A DNA stretch of 26,600 nucleotides. Source: CAZBWP01 sp964630265 (GTDB lineage Bacteria > Pseudomonadota > Alphaproteobacteria > Rhodospirillales > Defluviicoccaceae). The position numbers and the translations under genes are program-made. The notes beneath the pieces were generated by a model. It made no database searches, was not told where the DNA came from, and saw nothing but the letters and a program-made list of their open reading frames with translations. Location of the stretch: the NCBI GenBank assembly GCA_964630265.1, contig CAZVRW010000044.1:1-26600 (forward strand), given 5' to 3'. Positions 17,570-23,468 of this stretch are shown piece by piece. The first letter of the stretch is position 1; every line of letters starts with the position of its first letter.

Positions 17570-17604
17570 TGGGATACCATGGGAAATAGTGGGGGTCAAT
17601 GGGA
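17570..17604 (+). promoter_or_regulatory. MraZ box array: four TGGGR repeats at 10-bp spacing
   Basis: Four direct repeats begin at 17570, 17580, 17590 and 17600: TGGGA, TGGGA, TGGGG and TGGGA. Each is separated by five bases, so all lie on one face of the helix. MraZ is known to bind TGGGN repeats with this spacing upstream of the dcw operon. Here the repeats read TGGG on the strand opposite to mraZ and cover the candidate -10 and -35 elements, which would suit repression by MraZ. Confidence 0.8.
17571..17599 (-). promoter_or_regulatory. Candidate sigma-70-type promoter of the dcw operon
   Basis: On the minus strand a -35-like TTGACC (17594-17599) is followed after 17 bases by a -10-like TATCCC (17571-17576). 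The -35 is close to consensus; the -10 matches only in TAT. Transcription would begin near 17564, giving an untranslated leader of about 87 bases before mraZ. The call rests on spacing, position and overlap with the MraZ-type repeats, and the start is not proven. Confidence 0.45.
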
Positions 17605-17636
17605 GGGGATACGATTCAGAAGTTAACAGTGTCTTT

Positions 17637-17672
17637 CCGGCAACTTTTTGGCCATCACGCCGAAGTTGCCGG
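17637..17672. repeat. Perfect 10-bp inverted repeat upstream of the dcw promoter
   Basis: CCGGCAACTT at 17637-17646 is repeated in inverted form as AAGTTGCCGG at 17663-17672, with 16 bases between. It lies about 38 to 73 bases upstream of the candidate -35 of the dcw promoter. No T-tract follows on either strand, so a regulator-binding dyad is at least as likely as a terminator. Confidence 0.5.
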
Positions 17673-17896
17673 CAAGCTCGTTCCGAGGACCGACGTCCTA
17701 TGGGCAGTAATGCCCCGATCCCGGTGGGGCGAACGGTTGTGAGGCACTTGCACGGCGACTGCCGCGCCTGCGTGTTCTTGCTATGTTCTATTTCATGGCA
17801 GCATGGCGTTCCCCGACAAACGCCGAATCGGCTGCGAGCCGGCCGGCTCTCACCCTTGCGAACCAGCGGATCGGGGGGGGCAATGCCTGCCAGACG

Positions 17897-18317
<421 letters not shown>

Positions 18318-18319
18318 TT

Positions 18320-18347
18320 AACCTATCCCGGCTAGGCGTCGCGTCAA
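18320..18347 (-). promoter_or_regulatory. Candidate promoter of the RNase P RNA gene
   Basis: On the minus strand TTGACG (18342-18347) is followed after 16 bases by TAGGTT (18320-18325), which would start transcription close to the 5' arm of P1 at about 18317. The -35 element contains the TGA stop codon of the amidase gene (18344-18346), so promoter and coding sequence overlap. Confidence 0.5.
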
Positions 18348-19051
18348 GGCCGCCGGTCCGGCGCCGGCCCAGGCCCACGCTCCTCGATCAGCTCGAGCAG
18401 ACCGTGCAGCCGGCGCGCCGTCGCGAAATCGATGCGACCGGTGACGCGCGACGGCCGGAAGTGGCGCTGGAAGGCGCGCAGGGCGGCCGCCGGGTCGGTG
18501 ACATCCCAGCCAAAACGGTGCAACATGTCGCGCACCACCTCGGGCTCCATCAGGCAGGTCTCCGAGTCCGCCGGCCACAGCCCGACGCCGGCGGCGGCCA
18601 GGCGCGACCAGTCGAACAACTCGCCCGGATCCAGCTTGCGCGTCGGCGCCACGTCCGAGTGGCCGACGACATTGCGCGGCGGTATGGGATGGCGGGCGGC
18701 GATGGCGCGGGCGAGATCGACGGTCGCCGCCATCTGCGGCTCGGGAAACGGCCGGTAGCCGAACTCGTGGCCCGGATTGATCAGTTCGATGCCGATCGAG
18801 CGGGCGTTGATGTCGGTGGCGCCGCGCCAGACCGAAACCCCGGCATGCCAAGCCCGGCGCGTCTCGTCGACCAGGGACCAGACCGTTCCGTCTTCCTCGA
18901 CCAGGTAATGGGCGCTGACCTTGGCGGCCGGGTCGCACAGCCGGTCGAGAGCGGCCGCCGCCGTTTCCATGCCGGTATAGTGCAGCACCAGCATGTCCAC
19001 CGGCTGCCCGGGCGGCCGGGCATCGTGGTTGGGCGACGGGCCCGCCCGCAT
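18344..19051 (-). CDS. ampD: N-acetylmuramoyl-L-alanine amidase, AmpD type, with peptidoglycan-binding domain
   Basis: This is a zinc amidase (Amidase_2 fold) that cleaves the bond between MurNAc, or anhydro-MurNAc, and L-alanine. The 235-residue product has MLVLHYTGMETAAAALDRL, with the first zinc-ligand histidine, then SAHYLVEEDGTVWSLVDETRRAWHAG, SIGIELINPGHEFGY, and VVGHSDVAPTRKLDPGELFDW with the second histidine and the aspartate ligand. The last 60 to 70 residues (DPAAALRAFQRHFRPSRVTGRID) resemble a PG_binding_1 domain. There is no signal peptide, so a cytosolic muropeptide-recycling role is more likely than a periplasmic one; the extra domain is reminiscent of AmiD. Its ATG overlaps the upstream transporter stop by one base (TGATG), suggesting coupling. 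Confidence 0.88.
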   Translation of the reverse strand: MRAGPSPNHDARPPGQPVDMLVLHYTGMETAAAALDRLCDPAAKVSAHYLVEEDGTVWSLVDETRRAWHAGVSVWRGATDINARSIGIELINPGHEFGYRPFPEPQMAATVDLARAIAARHPIPPRNVVGHSDVAPTRKLDPGELFDWSRLAAAGVGLWPADSETCLMEPEVVRDMLHRFGWDVTDPAAALRAFQRHFRPSRVTGRIDFATARRLHGLLELIEERGPGPAPDRRP

Positions 19052-19923
19052 CACAGGCCCGCCGCGGCGCGCCGCGGTCCCGGCTTGAGAAACTGGATCA
19101 TAGCGACTCCGGCGATGGTGACGAGACCGCCGAGGACCGTGCGCACGGTCAATGGCTCTGCCAAAATCCCGGCGGCCAGCAGCACGGCCAGCACCGGCGA
19201 CAGCAGCATCAACGGCACGACGCGGGTCACCTCGTACTTGCCGATCAGATAATACCAGAGGCCGTAGCCGGTGATCGAGGCGCCGAGCGCCATGAAGACG
19301 ACGGCCCCCCAACCGCGCCAGTCGGCGGCCAGGGCCGCCTCGAACTGGCCGCTCTCCAGCACCAGGGACGCGAGAAACAGTTGCGGCGCCGCCAGGACGC
19401 CGAGCCAAGCGTTGAGCACGAACGGGCTGATCGGGCTCAGCCGCTTGATGAATATGTTGGCGGCGGCCCAGGCGAACGCGGCGACCACCACCATGGCGAA
19501 GTGCAGCGCGCTCGGCGTCCGCGACGGATCACCGGCGAGCACGTAGACGCCGGCGAAGGCGATGGCGAGGCCGGCGAGTTGCCAAGCCGCCATCCGTTCG
19601 CCGAAAGCGAGCCAGGCGAGCAGCGCGCTGAACGGCACCGCCAGCTGGATGGCGATGGCGGCAGGGCCGGCGTCGACGCCTCGCAGGCCGGTGAACAGCA
19701 GGCCGAAATGCAACAGCCCCATGACCATCGAGACGATCAGCATGGTCCGCCAGCGCGGCCCCAGGCGACGCAGGAAGGCCAGCAGCAAGACGGCGACGAG
19801 GCTGAAGCGGAGCGCCAGCATGAACAGCGGCGGCAATTGGCCGACGCCCACCTTGGCGATGACAAAGTTCAGCGCCCAGATCAGCACCACGGTCATCGCC
19901 GCCGCCCAGTCGAGAGCCCTCAT
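19051..19923 (-). CDS. DMT-superfamily transporter, EamA family
   Basis: The product is a 290-residue inner-membrane protein with ten predicted hydrophobic helices in two EamA repeats of about 135 residues each. The N-terminal WALNFVIAKVGVGQLPPLFMLALRF and the second-repeat AAFAWAAANIFIKRL and GYGLWYYLIGKYEVTRVVPLMLLSPVLA closely resemble Escherichia coli EamA, the O-acetylserine/cysteine exporter. Substrates cannot be inferred from sequence in this superfamily, so only an efflux role for small metabolites is suggested. The stop codon overlaps the amidase start by one base, and djlA ends 58 bases upstream. Confidence 0.87.
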   Translation of the reverse strand: MRALDWAAAMTVVLIWALNFVIAKVGVGQLPPLFMLALRFSLVAVLLLAFLRRLGPRWRTMLIVSMVMGLLHFGLLFTGLRGVDAGPAAIAIQLAVPFSALLAWLAFGERMAAWQLAGLAIAFAGVYVLAGDPSRTPSALHFAMVVVAAFAWAAANIFIKRLSPISPFVLNAWLGVLAAPQLFLASLVLESGQFEAALAADWRGWGAVVFMALGASITGYGLWYYLIGKYEVTRVVPLMLLSPVLAVLLAAGILAEPLTVRTVLGGLVTIAGVAMIQFLKPGPRRAAAGL

Positions 19924-19981
19924 CGGCGAGTGCTCACGGCGCGCGGGTCGGGGCCCATGGCGCGCGCGTGCGGCGCGGCGG

Positions 19982-20752
19982 CTATTTCAGCCCCCGCTCT
20001 TTTTCGATGTTGTCATAGGCAGCGTTGATCGCCGCCATTTTTTCATTGGCGACGTCGATGAACTCTTGCGGCATGCCCTTGGCGATCAAAAGGTCGGGGT
20101 GGTTCTCACGGATCAGCCGGCGGTAGGCGCCCTTGATATCGTCGTTGGACGCGCTGCGCGACACGCCGAGGATGGTGTACGGATCGGGGGCCGAGGGGCT
20201 TGCGTAGATGTCGCGCAGCCGGTCGAAGCGGCGCGCGTCCAGCCGGAAGATCGCGGCGACGCGGCCGAGGTAGGCGAGCTCCACCGGGCTGATGACGCCG
20301 TCGGCACGGGCGATGTGGAATAGCCCGGCGAGCAGTTCCTCCAACACCTGCGGCTCACGGCGGAACAACAAGGCGACCTGTTGGGCGTAAGGCTCGAAGC
20401 CGCTGGCGTCGCGCTTCGCCTCGTCGAAGATGCGGGCGACATTGCGCATCTCGTGCGGCGGAATGCGGAAGATCTGCTTGAACGCATCGACTTCGGCGCG
20501 GGTGACGACGCCGTCGGCCTTGGCCATCTTGGCGCCGAGGACGACCACCGCGACCGAGAACGCCACCTGGCGGGCGGTGGCGCTACGCTCCGCCGCCGCC
20601 TCGCCCGCGTCCGCCGGCGCATGCTCGATCAGTCCGGGGTCGGCGCGGATCTTGTCGACGGCGTGGCCGGCGACCGCTCCGATGAGCGCACCCAACGGAC
20701 CGCCGAGCGCGAATCCGGCAACGCCGCCGATCACCTTGCCCCAAATGCTCAT
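19982..20752 (-). CDS. djlA: DjlA-like co-chaperone (TerB-like plus J domain)
   Basis: DjlA-type proteins are membrane-linked J-domain partners of DnaK. The 256-residue product starts MSIWGKVIGGVAGFALGGPLGA, a glycine-rich hydrophobic N-terminal segment like the glycine-zipper anchor of DjlA. The middle, about residues 60-180, is a TerB-like helical domain with two repeats (AKMAKADGVVTRAEVDAFKQ and FHIARADGVISPVELAYL). The C-terminal J domain, about residues 190-256, has PYTILGVSRSASNDDIKGAYRRL followed by the essential HPD motif in ENHPDLLIAKGMPQEFIDVA, which is a DjlA-specific sequence. It is shorter than E. coli DjlA but has the same architecture. Confidence 0.92.
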   Translation of the reverse strand: MSIWGKVIGGVAGFALGGPLGALIGAVAGHAVDKIRADPGLIEHAPADAGEAAAERSATARQVAFSVAVVVLGAKMAKADGVVTRAEVDAFKQIFRIPPHEMRNVARIFDEAKRDASGFEPYAQQVALLFRREPQVLEELLAGLFHIARADGVISPVELAYLGRVAAIFRLDARRFDRLRDIYASPSAPDPYTILGVSRSASNDDIKGAYRRLIRENHPDLLIAKGMPQEFIDVANEKMAAINAAYDNIEKERGLK

Positions 20753-20827
20753 GACCAGATGCTCATATGATATCGCTGCGCCCTTGGTGCGCCGCGCCGC
20801 ACCTTAACCGCCGGCGACGGTGCGGGA

Positions 20828-20849
20828 AAGCCGGCGCGCGCGCCGGCTT
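20828..20849 (-). terminator. GC-rich perfect palindrome after the BASS transporter gene
   Basis: The 22 bases are a perfect palindrome (arm AAGCCGGCGCG) lying 3 bases past the stop codon of the transporter gene on the minus strand. On that strand the second arm ends in CTT and is followed by T then CCC, giving only a short T run. It may act as a weak intrinsic terminator or an mRNA 3'-end stabiliser. Confidence 0.5.
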
Positions 20850-20852
20850 CGC

Positions 20853-21812
20853 CTACGCCACACGCCCCGGCGGACGCCCGGCCGCATGCCCTGCCACCAC
20901 CCGCCGGTACAGCGGCGCCAGCAGCGCCGGCAGAACGTAGATGGGAATCTGCGCCATGGCGAAGTAAAGGAAGACATCGGCGTGCCCGCCGGCCGGCAAC
21001 ACCGCCAGCACCACCGCCATGTTGCGGTTGCCGCTGATGAACGCGGTGGTCACGGCGCGGCGCCGGTCGAGCCAGGCGAAGGCGAGGCCGCCGGCACCCT
21101 GCAGGGCAAGGTTCACGGCGATCGCCGCGGCGGCGACCGTCAGCACCCACGCCGGGTCGGCCAGCAGCCGATCGGCGACGCCGTCCATGATGGCGATGGC
21201 GAAGGTGAGCAGCAGCAGCACGGCGGCAACGTCGAGCCCCGTCGCCGCGCGCCGGAGACGGCTCGGGCCGAGGCCATGGCGAAGCACCGTGGCAACGGCG
21301 ACGGCGGTGCCGATGAACGCGAGCAGCGACAGCATCAAATCCGCAATGCTCAGCTGGAGGCCGAGGCCGAACAGGGCAACACCGGTCACCGGCAGCAGCA
21401 GCGGCGCGGCGAGCGTCGCCACGACCATGACCAACAGCGCCAGCGCGCCATCGAGCCCGAGGAGGACCGCGATCGCCGGTGCCGAGATGATGGGCGGCAC
21501 AGCGGCCACCAGCACCAACGCCGTCGCCAGCCCAGGTGGCGGTGCAAGCACGGCGACGACGCCGGCCATCAGCGCCGGGCAGGCGATGAGCAGCCAGACG
21601 ACGATCAAGAGGGCCGGCCCCGGCCGGCGGGCCTGCCGCAGCACCTCCGTCCAGTCGATCCGCAGCAGCGCCAGCAGCAACAGGCCCCAGACCGCCGGCG
21701 TCAGCAGCGGACGCAGGAGTGCCGCCGCATCCGGCAGGAGAAGGCCGGTGAACACCCCCGCCGCCAACAGTGTGGTCGCCCGCCGCGCAAGCCAAGCCAG
21801 AACGGCGCGCAC
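20853..21812 (-). CDS. Bile acid:sodium symporter (BASS/SBF) family transporter
   Basis: The product is a 319-residue polytopic membrane protein with about nine to ten hydrophobic helices and very high Ala/Leu/Val content. The segment TTAFISGNRNMAVVLAVLP in the second half is the most diagnostic part. It matches the conserved GNRNxA core of the SBF-like family, and PIISAPAIAVLLGLDGALALLVMV is its counterpart in the first inverted repeat. The family couples sodium to organic anion uptake, but the substrate here is unknown. The start is GTG at 21812, supported by a strong GGGGGAG upstream; no ATG is suitably placed. It is transcribed away from the exosortase locus and shares the intergenic region with it. 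Confidence 0.8.
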   Translation of the reverse strand: MRAVLAWLARRATTLLAAGVFTGLLLPDAAALLRPLLTPAVWGLLLLALLRIDWTEVLRQARRPGPALLIVVWLLIACPALMAGVVAVLAPPPGLATALVLVAAVPPIISAPAIAVLLGLDGALALLVMVVATLAAPLLLPVTGVALFGLGLQLSIADLMLSLLAFIGTAVAVATVLRHGLGPSRLRRAATGLDVAAVLLLLTFAIAIMDGVADRLLADPAWVLTVAAAAIAVNLALQGAGGLAFAWLDRRRAVTTAFISGNRNMAVVLAVLPAGGHADVFLYFAMAQIPIYVLPALLAPLYRRVVAGHAAGRPPGRVA

Positions 21813-21896
21813 GCCCGCTCCCCCAACGCGTTGCAGAGGGCATCGATCGTAGCGGTCGCCGGCGCCGAGGCAAGCCCGCGGGCGCGGCGGCAGGGG

Positions 21897-21915
21897 GTGT
21901 CGGCATTCTTTACAC
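21897..21915 (+). promoter_or_regulatory. Upstream 19-bp dyad, candidate enhancer-binding-protein site 1
   Basis: GTGTCGGCATTCTTTACAC has GTGT/ACAC ends and matches the downstream copy at 16 of 19 positions. Its centre lies about 210 bases upstream of the predicted sigma-54 transcription start, a normal distance for an upstream activating sequence. The protein that binds it is not in this window. Confidence 0.65.
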
Positions 21916-22008
21916 CCCTCGTCGGCGGCGCGGCGGCCCGCAAGTGACTGATACTCAATATCAATCAGGCGTGCGGCCAGCGGCGACTCCTGATCGGCGC
22001 TGCGCCGG

Positions 22009-22027
22009 GTGTCAGGATTTTTTACAC
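22009..22027 (+). promoter_or_regulatory. Upstream 19-bp dyad, candidate enhancer-binding-protein site 2
   Basis: GTGTCAGGATTTTTTACAC shares the GTGTnAnnAnTnnTnACAC dyad pattern and is a near copy of site 1. The centre-to-centre distance is 112 bases, close to a whole number of helical turns. It lies about 98 bases upstream of the predicted transcription start. A PrsR-type sigma-54 activator, known from exosortase systems, is a reasonable but unproven candidate binder. Confidence 0.65.
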
Positions 22028-22058
22028 ATTTGCGGCGACGTCATTCGCCCCAAGACGA

Positions 22059-22071
22059 CAATCCATTGATT
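22059..22071 (-). promoter_or_regulatory. Consensus IHF-binding site
   Basis: On the minus strand AATCAATGGATTG matches the IHF consensus WATCAANNNNTTR at every defined position. It sits between the second dyad and the sigma-54 promoter, where IHF usually bends DNA to bring the activator to the polymerase. The flanking AT-rich sequence supports it. Confidence 0.7.
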
Positions 22072-22089
22072 TTAAATGAATTATATTCA

Positions 22090-22105
22090 TGGCACGATTC
22101 TTGCT
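22090..22105 (+). promoter_or_regulatory. Sigma-54 (RpoN) promoter of the exosortase-substrate gene
   Basis: TGGCACGATTCTTGCT matches the -24/-12 consensus TGGCACG-N4-TTGCW without a mismatch, with the GG at 22091-22092 and the GC at 22103-22104. Transcription should begin near 22116, leaving a leader of about 33 bases before the ATG at 22149. A sigma-54 promoter requires an ATP-dependent activator, so this gene is tightly switchable. Confidence 0.9.
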
Positions 22106-22148
22106 GAATTTCCGGTCAGGTGAAACCCGTAGTCAAAGGAGGTACGTC

Positions 22149-22391
22149 ATGTCGCATCTGCGTGGGACCGTTGCCCGCCTGTCGAGCCTGATCGGCGCTC
22201 TCGTCCTGACCATCGTCACGGCCGCACCGGCGTTCGCCGGCAGCGTGCTCGGTGGCGCGCTCGGCGACCCGCTCGGGGTTGCGGCCGGCACGGACTTGAG
22301 CACGTCGGTGCCGATCGTCGAGGGCGGACTGCTGGCACTGCTCGCCAGTGGCGTCGTCGGCGGCGTCTATCTGGCCCGCCGTAAGCGCTAG
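22149..22391 (+). CDS. Small secreted protein with exosortase sorting signal (putative dedicated substrate)
   Basis: The 80-residue product has a Sec signal peptide (basic MSHLRGTVAR, hydrophobic core about residues 11-26, probable cleavage after PAFA at residue 30). A short Gly/Ala-rich stretch covers residues 31-53. The C-terminus has the tripartite layout of exosortase targets: a VPIVEGG motif at 54-60, a hydrophobic helix at 61-76, and the basic end RRKR. The Val-Pro start resembles the VPLPA, VPDSG and VPEID classes but matches none exactly. After both cuts only about 24 residues would remain. The start at 22149 has AAAGGAGGT at 22135-22143. It lies 1.1 kb upstream of an exosortase gene, which makes the assignment much stronger than sequence alone. 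Its function is unknown. Confidence 0.85.
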   Translation: MSHLRGTVARLSSLIGALVLTIVTAAPAFAGSVLGGALGDPLGVAAGTDLSTSVPIVEGGLLALLASGVVGGVYLARRKR

Positions 22392-22398
22392 TGGTTCG

Positions 22399-22429
22399 GA
22401 TCGGACGCTTGCGTCACGAGCGTCGGATC
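22399..22429 (+). other. Hairpin directly after the exosortase-substrate gene
   Basis: GATCGGACGCT (22399-22409) can pair with AGCGTCGGATC (22419-22429) over 11 positions with one mismatch. It starts seven bases past the stop codon. No T run follows, so it is more likely a partial terminator or an mRNA-stabilising structure than a strong terminator. Confidence 0.5.
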
Positions 22430-22459
22430 GGTCGATGCACGAAGTCGTCGAACTGAGGG

Positions 22460-22477
22460 TTGGGTTCACCCAACCAG
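22460..22477 (+). other. Second hairpin between the substrate and desaturase genes
   Basis: GGTTGGG (22460-22466) and CCCAACC (22471-22477) form a perfect 7-bp stem with a TTCA loop. No T run follows it (AGTGGGG). Together with the preceding hairpin it could reduce read-through from the strongly translated small gene into the downstream genes. Confidence 0.45.
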
Positions 22478-22520
22478 TGGGGGAACGGCGGCAGCCCGAC
22501 CGCCGCTTCGGGCGGCCAGC

Positions 22521-23468
22521 ATGGCTTTGGCGACGACGGTGCGGCGGGTCGCACCGTCGTCGCCGGTCGACCGACCCACACCCCTAGACGCTGACCGAAA
22601 GGCCAAGCCCACCTTGACCGAGCACCTGATCCCGATCGTTCCGCTCGCTTTTTACGGCACCGTCATGCTGCTCGCCTTGGTCGAGTTGCTGTGTCCGTGG
22701 CGCGCGCCATCGACCGACCTGGGTCGGCGCTGGCTGACCAATATCGGCTTGTGGGCCGGCAATCAGGCGATCCTCTGGCTGGTGTTGCCGCTCACCGTCC
22801 TCGCCGTCGCGCAGACCGCCCATGACCAAGGAGTCGGGCTGCTTCGCGTCGCGCCCCTGCCCGAGGTCCTCGCCGTCGGGCTCGGTATCCTGATCCTCGA
22901 TCTCGTCAAATATGCCGAGCATCGCCTGTCACACGCCTTGCCGATCTTGTGGCGGCTGCATCGCGTTCATCATTCCGACGTCGACGTCGACTTCACCACC
23001 GCGCAGCGGCATCACCCACTGGAGTCCCTGCTCGGCGGGCTGGTCATGCTGGCGGTGGTCTACGCCTTCGGCGTGCCGCCTCTCGCGGTGGTTCTCTACA
23101 TCCTGGCCGCCGGCAGCGTCGCCCTGATCTCCCACGCCAATCTGCGCCTGCCGGAGGGGGTCGACAGGGCGGCCCGGCTGCTCCTGGTGACGCCGACCAC
23201 CCACGGCGTCCACCATTCGGCCCAGCGCCACGAGACCGACAGCAATTTCGGCTTGGTGTCGACGCTCTGGGACCGGCTGTTTGGGACCTACCGATCGCCG
23301 CAGCCGCAGGAGGATCGCACGCGCGTCCTCGGCCTCGAGTATTTTCGCAGCGCGCACGACGCCCGCCTCGACCGGGTGCTGGTGCAGCCATTCCTGGCGG
23401 CGGCGTCGCATCCGGTTCAAGCCTCCGGCGTCGACGCCGCGGCGCCAAAGCAGCGGCTCGCCGGATGA
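22521..23468 (+). CDS. Sterol desaturase / fatty acid hydroxylase family membrane enzyme
   Basis: This is a di-iron membrane oxygenase of the PF04116 type, which hydroxylates or desaturates lipids. The 315-residue product has several membrane segments before and between the histidine boxes. The metal-ligand clusters are HRLSH at 134-138, HRVHH at 147-151, HH at 164-165 and HGVHH at 228-232, in the family order. NFGLVSTLWDRLFGTYR near the C-terminus is also characteristic. The ATG at 22521 lacks a good Shine-Dalgarno, and a TTG at 22614 is a possible alternative start that keeps all the membrane segments. The stop overlaps the exosortase ATG (ATGA at 23465-23468), so the two are almost certainly cotranslated. 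Its substrate is unknown; a lipid linked to the exosortase process is an inference. Confidence 0.88.
   Translation: MALATTVRRVAPSSPVDRPTPLDADRKAKPTLTEHLIPIVPLAFYGTVMLLALVELLCPWRAPSTDLGRRWLTNIGLWAGNQAILWLVLPLTVLAVAQTAHDQGVGLLRVAPLPEVLAVGLGILILDLVKYAEHRLSHALPILWRLHRVHHSDVDVDFTTAQRHHPLESLLGGLVMLAVVYAFGVPPLAVVLYILAAGSVALISHANLRLPEGVDRAARLLLVTPTTHGVHHSAQRHETDSNFGLVSTLWDRLFGTYRSPQPQEDRTRVLGLEYFRSAHDARLDRVLVQPFLAAASHPVQASGVDAAAPKQRLAG

Larger units (their letters stand above)
17478..17896. other. Intergenic region between mraZ and the RNase P RNA gene
   Basis: This 419-base stretch has no convincing protein gene. It contains the dcw promoter and MraZ boxes (17570-17604) and a perfect 10-bp inverted repeat (17637-17646 with 17663-17672). 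Next to the RNase P RNA end is an extra 12-bp repeat copy (17885-17896). No clear T-tract terminator for the RNase P RNA was found on the minus strand. The remaining bases, about 17675-17880, show nothing recognisable. Confidence 0.7.
21813..22148. other. Divergent intergenic region with enhancer-type control sites
   Basis: This 336-base stretch separates the minus-strand BASS transporter gene from the plus-strand exosortase-substrate gene. It contains two 19-bp dyads (21897-21915 and 22009-22027), a short TGATA/TATCA dyad (21949-21963), a consensus IHF site (22059-22071), an AT-rich patch with ATGAA/TTCAT arms (22076-22090), a sigma-54 promoter (22090-22105) and a strong Shine-Dalgarno (22135-22143). 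The AT-rich patch stands out sharply from the high-GC surroundings. An in-frame ATG at 22089 overlaps the promoter and is not a credible start. Confidence 0.75.

Noticed and set aside
22089..22148. Longer small exosortase substrate starting at 22089
   Set aside because: That ATG is inside the sigma-54 promoter, upstream of the predicted transcription start. The ATG at 22149 has a near-perfect Shine-Dalgarno and a proper signal peptide.
22399..22429. Intrinsic terminator after the small substrate gene
   Set aside because: The stem is good but has no T run. It is reported only as a hairpin.
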